In this document: positions 41,001-52,800 of the stretch, in pieces
How positions within the stretch are numbered: position 1 is the stretch's first letter
Layout of the letters: every line of letters begins with the position of its first letter
From: Liquidambar formosana
Lineage: Eukaryota > Streptophyta > Magnoliopsida > Saxifragales > Altingiaceae
Direction of reading: 5' to 3'
DNA: 64,000 nt
NCBI GenBank assembly: GCA_039720395.1
Contig: JBBPBK010000072.1
Coordinates: 310,001 to 374,000 of the forward strand
Made by a program: the position numbers and the translations under genes
The notes under the pieces: generated by a model
Seen by the model: the letters and a program-made list of their open reading frames with translations, nothing else
What the model was told of the DNA's origin: nothing
The model's database searches: none

Positions 41001-43833
41001 ATTGACATCAGTACAGACTTCTCATAATCAACCTCATACTCCTATGAAGACCCTTCTACAACAAGCCGAGCTACATAGAGCTCAAGAGAACCATCAAAAT
41101 TGCTTTGCATTTTGTAAACCCATTTATAGCCAATAAAATTCTTTCTTGCAAGCAATGAAACCAACTCCCATGTACCAGTCTTATAAAGAATAGTCAGTTT
41201 ATCTTGCATTGCATGAATCTAATTGACATCAGTACAGACTTCTTTATAAGAGTGGTATAAAATAAGAATGAATGAAAAACTGAAAAGTACAATAAGAGAA
41301 ATAAAAATAGGTATTGAAGTAACCAAGTCCTATTGGAAGAGTGCGTGCATGCACAGGATACCAACATTCAGAAGGGATGATGTCTAACGATTCAGAGTCG
41401 GGAACGTTTGAGGTGGTGCATAAATGTTGAGGAGGCTGTGTCTTCCAATGAGAATAAACTAAGGCAGGAGAAGGGAAATTAGAGGCCGAGACTTAAAAGA
41501 AACTCAATCTAAAGAAGGAAGAGAAGAGATATCAAGATCATAAATAAATTCCTCAAAATACTCATCAATAGGGATAGGAATAATGTAAACCAAGTCCTCT
41601 TTGGAGACAAGTGCAACTGCACCCTATAAGGAATAGTAAAGTAAGAAATCCATTAGAGGAAGACAACATGACGAGACACATATAACTTTTTGGACACTGG
41701 ATCATAACATGCGTACCCTTTCTAATGAATACCATACCCTAAAAATACAAACAAAACAGAACAAGTACTAAGCTTATTAGGCTCCATTTTAGGAAGAAGA
41801 ACAAAACAAGTAGAACAAAAGACTTGCGAAAAGGAATAATTAGGTGTTTGACATCTTTTCATAAGGCAAAAACCCAGAAAGTAGAGGAGTGGGCATGCGA
41901 TCTAGAAGATAAAAGAAGTAACAATAGCTTCACCCCAAAAGACAGAAGGATAAGAGCATGAGCAGTTTCAATGATGTGCCTATGTTTTCTTTCAACAACA
42001 CCATTCAATTCTACAGTAGTAAAGCAAAAAGACTGATGTATAATAACAAAGGCATTCAAGAACTAAGTAAATTCTTTTTAAAAAGTCTCATCACCTAAAT
42101 TAGAACGCAAAATCTTTATGGTGGTATAAAATTGGGTTTGAATCATAGAGTAAAAATCACAAAAGATGCGAAGGAAACCAGACTTGTGAGACATAAGATA
42201 CACCCAATAGAACCTACTTTAATCATCAATGAAAGAAACATAATACACAAAACCACCTTTAGTGGCAACAGGAGTAGGTATCCCCACACATCAGTATACA
42301 AAATAAAAAGGTAGAAACAGAAGTATTTTGATTAAATGGTAAAACAGACATCTTTGCAAGTTTATAACCATTATAATCCGAAATTTCACTTAAAGAAACT
42401 TTACCCATATGACCAGACGAAATAAGACCTCTCAACCTATCACTCAAAAAATAACCTAACCTAGAACACTAAAGGAAAAAAGGCAAACACTACTGATCTA
42501 AGCAAAAAGGAAGACAATGCTAACTAGATACTCTCCACAAGAATCTACAAGCTAACACATGAATCTACGAGCTAACATACATATCACCAGCTATACATCC
42601 AATCCCAATCTTCTTCTTAGACTTCCAATCCTGAACCACAGAGTCAGAGGAAGAAAACAAATCATCAAATCCTTAATCCAAAAGTTGACTAATAGACAGT
42701 AAACTGAGAAACAACTAAGGAACATAAAATACATGGGGAATAGATAAAGATGAAGATGGAGATGGGAGAATAAAGCCAATAGATACAACATGCATAGGCG
42801 AACCATTAGGGGTAATAATAGCAATAGGGAAAAGGGGGAAACACAGTTACTTTGGAAAGACAAGTTGGGTGTCATACGATGTGAAGAAATCGAATTGAAT
42901 ATCCAAAAGGTGGGAGATATACCTGACAGAGAAGAACCATGCAAACCTGAATGAATCATTGACATAGCAGAAGTTGGAGACTGGTTCATAGATGAACACA
43001 CAAGCAAAGTCTGCAACTGCTCAATCATAGATTGCACTATAATAGGTGACATATTGAGAGAAGCGGGAGCTGCAAATGCAGCTGGAGAGCAACAAAATTT
43101 TGAGAAGGTGCCTATGGAGTAGACTGCAAAAAGAGCATTTGCTGCAGGTTTAGGACATGTATTCTTCCAATGTAATTTCTGATGACAACAACTATACTCA
43201 TCAATACTAACATAGGGCTTTGGCTTCCCAGTAAGCTGAGTAAGATGTATAGGAGTGGATAATAGTGGAGGCTAAGTAGAGGCTGTAAACACTGACTGAG
43301 GAGGACCAGGATGAGCAACTTTAAATGTACAATAAAGAATGGCTCCACAGAGTGGTTCAAACTAACCATGAAGTGCCATAAGGAATTGCATTAGTCTCTG
43401 CCTTTCCTTGAAACTGATATAATTGTCTAAGAGCTACAATTCAACTTGCTCCATGAGTGCCAACTGATCCCAATAGCTGGCAATTTCATTATAGAGTTCA
43501 TTATGGACTTATTCTTTTGCAATGCCCTCCGGATAGACATTTCCAACTCATACTGATTAGCAAAGTTAAGACTCCAACTATATGCCTTTCAAATAATCCA
43601 ACTTTATTGGTTGTATCATTATTAGAAAAGTTCTAATTGATACTTGGTTCCACAAAGTTGTGCAGGCAAGTGAGAACTTGTGCCCCCATCTGTGTTACAC
43701 AGATGCGACTTTACCCCAAGGTACCCGTGTCGACACAACACGACACGGGTAAGAGTATGGGATCCGTGCCGGATACCTCACCTACAAATCGGACACAGCT
43801 ACTAGAAGGAGAAGGAGAAGAAGAAGAAGAAGA

Positions 43834-43864
<31 letters not shown>

Positions 43865-46800
43865 GTAAGGCAGCAACAACAGCGTCGCAGGAGGCTGGAA
43901 GAAGGGGGAAGAAGGAAAGAAAAGAAAAACAAAAAGAAAAGAGAGGGAGAGTGAGAGAGAGAATGTACCTTGTGCTGGCCAGAACATTCGCCAGAGGTAT
44001 GTTGGAAGTCTTGCCAGAGGCTGCCGTGGTTGCTGCCGCCGAAAGTGGAGTGGGAACTAGGAAGGCGATTAGCAGATGTTTGGTTTTGTCGAATATGAAA
44101 CCCATTCCCCACCCCCTAACCTTTCTATCTTTTTAACTTTTCAATTTAATCCTTATCTTTCTTTTATTTTTAAAAAACCAAAATTTGAATTTCATATTTG
44201 ACCCCACTAAATCTAAGGCACAGTTTGGTTGTACTTATTTTAAGATCTTTTTTGCTTTTGAAAGCAAAAAAGCACTGTTTGGTTAGAGGAAATAAAAAGG
44301 ACTTTTAGAAAGCAAAAAGCAAAATATTTTATTTTAAGCAAAAGCAATGAAGATTTGCTTTTAAAAGTCATTTTTATCTTTTGGATGAGCTTGACCTTAA
44401 CTCAAAAAATTTATGATCAAGAAAGGTTCTGCCTGTCCTAGGCTTCCGTTTGGGCAACGATGATTTGGTAGAGTTTCCCATTACATCCAAAAGATCACTG
44501 GCGAAATCAATTTTACCAAACACGCTTTTGCTTTTGTTGCTTCTACATAAAAGCAAAAAGCAAGAAAGTAAAAAATGACTTTTACTACTTAAAAAAAGAT
44601 CTTTTAAAAAGTGCAACCAAACGGTGCCTAATTATTATGAATATGCTCCCACATATCAGAATCTTTAAAAAAATGCCCCTCATCATATTTACTTTATTTA
44701 AAATATTAATAAATACATACATACATACATACATACATATTTATATACACACACATATCCCCGTACCCGTATCCTATTTTTAGTCCCCGTATTCTAAATT
44801 TAAAAATTTGACAAGTCCAATTCCTAGATACACACCCACACCCACACCCGATACCTGCACCAATACCCGTGTAACATAGGCCCCCATTTCCCATTTTGCA
44901 ACAACTTTGTCAAAACCATCAAGGTTAGAGTTAGAGGATCGAATTTTAAACCTAGTAACAAAACCCCAATGTCCTCTACCAAGAAAAAAAAATCTTCATA
45001 ACATTGGACCAATAAAAGTAGTTGTCCCCCATCAACCGAATGCTAATAATTCGCAATTTGTCATCTTCCATGATGATTAGAGGATAAGAAACAAATATAG
45101 AAGAAGGTATAATGGCTGTAGAAGAGCAGAAGACTCAAATATATGTGTTTGAAAGTCTTTGAAAAGGTGTGAAAGGATGCCTCAAAGAGTGCAAATAAAT
45201 CAGGAGTCCTAATTTGGGGCTGTTTAAGGCTGCAGATTAGCATGCAGGGCTGGCTGAAAAAACCCTAATAAAGAATCAAACGGTACAACCGAGATGGTTG
45301 AATGTGGCTAGGCTGAGACAAACGGTGCTTGTGCATCAAGGGTTGGGCTGTGATTGGGCTTGAGAGTGTGACTAGTACAAGGATGGTGCTAGGGCTGTGT
45401 GACTGATGATTATAGGGCTGTGCGAGACTCAAGAGACAAGGCTAAGGTTGGAGATGGTCTGTTGCTGACTTGTTGAGGCTTGTGAATGCTGCAATGAGAA
45501 GATTAGGGCTTGCAATCGGTAGTGGTATTCCTATGAGTTGTGTGAACAGGAGAAAGTTCCTTTGGGGTGGTGCAACAGAACCTTTGGTGGTCCAAGAGGG
45601 TGTAACAGGTCTGGTAGGGTGCTGCGACTAGATTCGAGCAGTGCTAGAAAGTGTTCTATGGAGTGTAACGTGGACTATAGATTCCCTTGAGTGCTACAAT
45701 AGTGCTAGATGAAGACTTACAGAAAGGTATCCTTCACAATGAGAGAGATGCAACGGATAGGAGTCGGTTCTAATACCAGGTAACTTTGCAAAGTGGTAAT
45801 TCTCATTAACAGCAAAAAGTAGAATTACAAGTATATTTATATAAAGCTAACCCTAAAATTGTCAAAAAACCAAACTACCCTTGTTAAAATAATATATTTA
45901 CACAATTACCTCTCACAATGATGTCAACATCATTCACCCCCGTTAATAGAAAAGAATCGCTTCTTCAATACAACCAAAACACTATTTTGATGATGATAAG
46001 AATATGAATTCAAATTAAAATTTAAATGTCCAGGAATATAACTGTAAATTTGACAGGGAAGGACTCGATATAAATTTTATTTAAAACTTCAAATATATGA
46101 GGACAAAATTATAATAAAAATTAACAAGGTTGGAAAGCAAAAAGCTTGGTGAAGGTCAATGATAGTGTCAGAAAACATGGGAGAGGTTTGTGATATTTAC
46201 TACATATAACCATGGACTTAAATATCAGAAATATTAGCGATATATTGCTGATATATCCATTTATTGGTGCACATCGATACAAAATTCCTTGGTGATTTCG
46301 TTTCAGCAAAATATCATGGATATATCAACGATATATTGAGAATATCGATTATATCGGGATATATTGAGAATATCTTCCATTTTCTCACAAGTTACCGACA
46401 ATATATCGATAAATATCGAAGATATGTCGATAAATATCGATACTTTGCAGAATTCTATACTTTTTTACTTTAAAGAATTGCATATCCTTTTTTACTTTAA
46501 GGGCTTAAGGGCTTTTGTATTCTATGAGCCTTCACATGAAGGGCTAAAAGGCTGCCAGTCCCAACTGTTCCAACGTTTTAAGCTTTTGATCTTTTCTATA
46601 GTTCTATCATTCAAACTTTTAGACAAAGGCCTCCACCCCTCACAATTTCACACACACAAACACACACACCGGCACACATATATCATATATAATTCAACAA
46701 CTATTGGTATATAGTATTATTGTATAAATGATATATATTTAAAAATTTTAATTTCATGTGACATTTAGTTGTTGAATTTGAATAAATTTATATTATTTAT

Positions 46801-49800
46801 TTTCTTAGTGTATCACATTTTTATACCCTACACTACACATGTATTATACACATTTAAATTACAATATTTTGATGCTAGACTGTTTATTAGAGTCTAAATC
46901 ATTGTTTTCCAAAGTTTCAATAAAAATATTCATATTTAACTAATAATATCCATCATATCTATAAATCAATATCGATATTTTCAATATATCCATCGATATA
47001 TCCAATATATCCACGTTTTTTGACCATCGGTATATCCATCAATACTGATATTTAAGTCCTTGCGTATAACAACAAAAATAGCACATAGAAGGATTTAAAT
47101 TTGTGTTTCTAAAGTCTAGAGAATACAAAAAAGAAACATTTGAACAAGGCATATCTGCCAATAACAGTAAGAATTAGAACTGATCCAAATGTTCATTCAT
47201 TGTCCATAATAATTACTGATCACATAAATGTAAGCTTCTAAGATGCCCAGAGTAAGTCCAATGTAAAGGGGCATTCTTTCTATATGGTGTCACTCATCAA
47301 TATGTATACAAGCTCATAATTAACCACAAGATACTACTAAATAGACAAAAAGAAATTTTTACGTACATGCACATTAAATATCATGCGCAAATTTTGTTAA
47401 GAGATAAAATCAAGCTTCTAGATCATTTATTTATTAAGATGAAAATAAGTTTACTTGAAACAAGGAGAATAAATTACATCCGAAAAGGAACTTTAGCCCA
47501 AACCTTTCAGAGTGATTGTATATTTGCAAAAGTTCTTCAACAGATGACCTTGACCCCCTTACCACATTAATTGCTCCAGAGGCCATTATACCTATGCCAT
47601 AAATCATTCAGGACAAATAAGTTTTAAATGTCAGAAGTCTTACTATCAATAACATGGATAAGAAATCAAAACATACAAATACAGATTTTTACCTGGAGAC
47701 TACTGAATTCATCAAAAGTAAACAAATTTAAATCTTTTTTTTTTTTATAAGTAAAAAAATTTCATTAAAAGAAAAGTGGATAGGCCTTAGCTGTATACAA
47801 AAAATCAAAAAGTGCACTTCTATTCATCCCCCAAAACTACAATTAGAAACTATATTAACCCACATCTGCAGGCCCAAACCAGAGAAACAAAGTCTTTAAA
47901 AGCTTTCATCTCTTGTAAAGAATGCTCCTCGTCTTAAAAAATTCTTCTGTTCCTCTCTTTCCACACCACGCACAGAAGACAAAGTGGTCCTAAGTTCCAT
48001 ACAACCATCCTCTTTGTCCCACCCTCTTTAAAACTCCGCCCACAAAGGTCTACCACTGTGTCAGGAAGCACCTAAGAAACTCCCAACAACAAATTAACAA
48101 CACTATAAAAATAAAATAAAAAATGATCCTCAAGGATTATTGCCCATGGAAACAGTGAAATATTAAGAATTCAATTCAGGATGGAATTTCTTGACTAATA
48201 ACCATAAATAATGATTATGTCATCTCCAATAATCAGGCAAACTAAATTTTGGGCCCTAATGGTTCAGCCTGTTCTATTTGTATCACATGGAGGGAGGTGT
48301 TTTTGCTCTAGACAAGCACTTTATTCATTAGAGAAGAAAAACCTTTGTTGGAATTTTGGTCTGCAAAACCGTGTCTGTGGTATTAATTGAGTTTACTACT
48401 GTTGATCCAAAAAAAAAAAAGAGTCTATTACTAGCTTTATTTTAAGTCTTCCACTAATTTTAGATATGACTTTTTTATTATATAAGCTGGAAAAGTCATG
48501 TAACTGTTCATGCTATTGTACTAGTGAAAAACTAGGGATTTGTTCGTATTTTTAAGATGTGTGGTCAGGATTTATTTGTTTCAAGGGCTTAAATTTATCA
48601 TTATTAAGGTTTTTAGCCTATCTATAAGGTTGTAACCTTATCTGAGAGGATGAGTATTGAATGAAGAATTCACAGCTTTCAAAGCTTTGCTTAGGGGCTA
48701 GGGCGCCTGAATATTTTCTTTTTCTCTTTCTTTCTTCTTTCTTCTTTCTTCTTCTTATTGTACATAATTTTCTTCTTTTTATTTCAAAATACCTTTAAGA
48801 ACAAATCCAAATTGCAATTAGTTCTGTAACCGTTCAAATAAATCCCAATGAAAACCTAATTCTGTCTCCAAAACCCTAATCTATCAAACACCAATCAAAC
48901 CTATTGGGAAGTCCTACATCTCACATTGTTTAAATATAAAAAGTTGATACGACTTAATATACCTGTTTGGGCCCTCCACCTAACAGCTTAGGCTTTTAGG
49001 TTGGAAACTTAACATGGTATCAGAGCATGTCGTTCTTGGGTCATTTCATTTGTGAGCTTGTTATTGTTGTTGTTGTTGGGCATATTTCGTTCATGAGCCC
49101 GTTGTTGTTGTCCACGTGATAAGCCCATTGTTGTCTTGTTAGGCCTGCACGTGAGGGGGAATGTTGGGAAGTCCTACATCCCACATCGTTTAAATATAAA
49201 AAGTTGATATGACTTAATATACCTATTTGGGCCCTCCACCTAATAGCTTAGGCTTTTAGGTTGGAAACTTAACAAAACCGTTAAACATTCCCACATGAAA
49301 CCCTAATCCTAAATCCCTACTTCAGTGCTAAGCCTAAACGATCCTATATCAATTTGGTATCAAAGAAAAAAATCCTACCTTATACTAACTTCAAACTTTC
49401 TTTAAAATTGTATAACAATCATGGTTACAAACACCAAGACTTCGTCCAAATTCGAGGCGATGTTACGATTGGACAATACGAAGAAAAATTTAGTTTAATT
49501 GATGTTCAATGGAAGCATCACTCTAGGCCAATATAGATGCATTGGGCTCCATATATACCACTATAGATTTTATTGCTACCATTGTCATAGGGAAAAAGTG
49601 ATGAGGTTCAACTGAGAAAATAACTAAGAAGAGAGAAAATGAACGAAAATTCTATAAGATAGCTTTATTTGAGAAAGAGAAAGAGCAATAGCTCTGTTAC
49701 AAGTTGTAACAACTAAAATATTCTTCAAAAACTGATTAACAAACTCCTAACAGCCCCTTATATAGAAAAATAGAGGCTTAAAAGACTAAAATAACCTCCA

Positions 49801-52800
49801 TAAGCTCCTTAATTAACTATGGAAACTACTAGCTATATTAACAACAAAATACAAGTAAAAGATAGTAATAAAAGTGGAAGTGGAACTGCTGGACAGCAGC
49901 CCAAATGCGCCACATCAGGGCTCCCTCTCTAAAGAAAAACTTGTCCTCAAGTTTTGGAATGGAATAAAGAAGTTGAATCATCCATGACATGGCTGATAGG
50001 CTTGTTTTTCTCATTCAAAACCACCCACGCAAGGTGATGAGCCTGGAAAAGAAGTTTCTTAACTTCAGCTTTGACTTTGTGTTTGACATTGCATTTCTCA
50101 CAATCGCACCTCCTAAGAGCTTGAACATTCATCAATAACTCAACCATGTACTCTTCTTCACCATATATCATATTGGGAAAAGGTAAAGAAGATTTGACTA
50201 AACGACTTAAAACTTAGAACTCAAATCACCACATACATAGTCCAATTCCCAAAGAAAATCACTACTCAAGGACTCATCTTGATGCTGCCAATAAAAATCA
50301 GCTACCTTCAAAGGAGTAATTGGATGAGTAACTTTGGTAAAAGAAGCTTCCTCGGGGTCTGCATCAAAGATAGGTGGCATATCATGCATAAGAGACAATC
50401 CGGAAGGTAAAATACAAGGTAACTCATCAAAACATGGTGGCGGTAACTCAAAAACAGCAGTAGAAAGCCCCAAATCAGCTTCATAATCACATGGAATTAA
50501 GGCACCAAAACCACCATTATCAATGCTTTCCACCAAGAGGTCCTTGGAAGTAAGTAGAGTAGTTGTTGAAGGCTTAGGAAGTGATCTTTCCTTCATGGGC
50601 GGCAATGTGTATTGATGATCATCTTTCGAAAGAGTGTAGGTATTTCTCTCCCATCATGAATGGTTTGACGATCATATTGCCATGGTCTTCCAAGAAGAAC
50701 ATGGCATACGTCCATAGGCACCACATCACACCAAACCTCATCAAAGTACTTCTTCCGAATAGAAAAAGACACCAAACACCTCTTGGTACTTTGATCTCAC
50801 TCCCCTTTTTGAATCGAGAAAGATTGTAAGGATGGGCATGTTCATGAGTTTGAAGATGCAACTTGTCTACTACTTCTTGAGAAACCACATTTTCACAACT
50901 TCCCCCATCTATAATCATGTTGAAAACTTGATCTCCAATGCTACAAGTTGTATAGAAAACATTATTCTCAACCAATCTTCCTCAGTCTCTTGCTTGGGAA
51001 CAAAGAAAGTCTTTCTCATCATAAGTGTCATGCCCTCTTCATGATCAAAATCACCACCAACTGTTAGTTGTATGCCCTACAGCCAATCATAGAGATGATG
51101 CTTTAGGGATAAATATATATCTCTGTAGTAAAATCTTAAATCATTCTAGTTGAAGGTTCACTATGATGGACAATAATGAATCATAGGACTAGCACATATT
51201 AGGTTAGCTCTTTGGGAGGATAGCTAATCTCTAAGCTATTTGTGTAGAGACACTATAACCAACATGTGGGTGCTTGTTGTATAAATAAACAAGTACAATG
51301 AATGTGAACAAAGTCATGAGATCAACTGAATGGAGTTTTACCTGCTCGTCAATCAGTTTCTCATAGTTGCAGTGGTACAAGTAATCCTTAGACTTGAGGC
51401 ACCATAGTTGTCTTCTGCATGGAATTTTAGAAGTTTGATAGAACTAAGTGTTTATCTCTATGGGGGGTTTGCAAGGGTGTTCATTAGCTCTACTGTTACA
51501 TGTTTGAAGGCATGTGTGTGATCAATAAGGAATCCATCACTTCTAGTAAAAGAGAGAAAATATTCTCATAAGAACACTCATAAATATAACTCATGTGAAT
51601 CTGTGGCCACAGTATGATGATGATCATGGTGATGTAGGACAATCCTCAAGAACAATGAAAGAGAGAAAAGTAGAGAAGAAGCTAGAAAAGGCGCAAGAAC
51701 CCTAGGAATCGGCACCTAGGGGTGTTTGAAGTTGACACCAAACGTTGGGGAAACCCAATTTTAATTCATGATAAGCTGTCAATTAAAGAGTTATTGGAGC
51801 CTATATATAGGTCTAAATTACATCAAATAAGGTAAAACTTAATCCTAAAGTCTAGGAATTTAAAAGGCAATTATTTAATTATTCTTAAAAATAAATATGC
51901 CTAAATGCTAAAGCCTTGGTCTTCAAGTTAATAGGCCGTATTGGACCACCCTATTGAACCATGTGTCTGCTGTCCCCATCAACTCTCTCGGGGTGAGAGA
52001 AAAACTCGACCTCGAGTTTAGATTGAAGTAGAGATATTGAACGCGACATTTCCAATGAAACAAATATTTAGACCAAATCAGCCGCTTCAAAACTTTGTGA
52101 AAAATAACAGCATCAAAATATGCAAATATGGCAAGACTGGGATATGGCTGTAGCAGATATGGATCTCGGAACGACTCAAAATTATCAACACCGATAAAAT
52201 TGATCTTCTTTGTTTTGAGCAAAGAGTTTGGGGAAGTAATAGAATTCACTATAGGAGTAGCTTTTGGAGGAGAAACCACTTCAATCACAGTATCCAGAGA
52301 TATCGAAATTGCCATATCTGAGGATGTCTCTTCTAACTTGCTCGTATCAACCACAGGTTCATGGGATAAACTAACTTCTAGTTGCATGGGTTCAAGCTCG
52401 TCAACTATTGCTTTCTGATCTTGAATATCGAAGCATGTTATTGGAGAAATAGTATACTCAACACAGGTATAAGGCACTACATTTTCATAATTTGACTGAA
52501 GTTCGTAGTCATTGCAACCCAAAACATAAAGCGAAATGTGTCGAGTTAGGCATTTCTTCTTGTTGAGCTTCAAATCAAGTTGTTGCAGCACCTTATCTAA
52601 CCTATCAAATCCAGCATTCAAATCACTGTAATACTGATCCATCTTTCGGTCAAGTTTAGTAGACATATTTTGAAGGGCTTTGACTACTATTTCAAATTGA
52701 GTGGGCTCCAATACAAGATACTCAAAATTTGCCTAGAATAGTCTTGGCTGTGTTGAGGATAACCCAAAATGCAAACTAGATAACTTAATCCGCAGCTAAC

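Larger units (their letters stand above)
43690..44879. mobile_element. DNA element with CTRTGTTACAC termini (contains a Tourist MITE)
   Basis: Ends CTGTGTTACAC and GTGTAACATAG form an 11-bp inverted repeat with one mismatch. Target duplication gcccccat (43682-43689, 44880-44887) is exact, 8 bp. Subterminal regions hold acccgtgtcgacac / ccgtacccgtatcc repeats. Interrupts a copia gag frame. No transposase recognised. Confidence 0.9.
39424..45010 (-). pseudogene. Copia gag-pol remains
   Basis: Gag: [14 protein letters not shown] either side of the insertion at 43690. Protease: [10 protein letters not shown] and [11 protein letters not shown] near 42915-42860 (the usual D-S-G-A is damaged). Integrase: [19 protein letters not shown] near 42000-41945. 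[15 protein letters not shown] near 40385-40345, where the second catalytic Asp of the DD pair is Gly. RNase [21 protein letters not shown] near 39800-39755. Frames are broken throughout. Confidence 0.88.
39294..45930 (-). mobile_element. Ty1/copia retrotransposon, full-length but decayed, with nested elements
   Basis: Short similar ends, tgtaactttgcaaagtgcca at 39294 and taactttgcaaagtggtaat at 45783, share about 75 bases and act as LTRs of roughly 110-150 bp. A PBS-like ttctaatacca lies just inside the right one (about 45769-45779). Order on the minus strand is leader, gag, protease, integrase, RT, RNase H. It contains a TRIM (40586-40912) and a DNA element (43690-44879). Sense orientation relative to the host gene. 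Confidence 0.85.

Noticed and set aside
43637..44136. Several overlapping open frames of 60-133 codons on both strands
   Set aside because: They are created by the GAA/GCA/ACA trinucleotide repeat and lie inside a noncoding DNA element.
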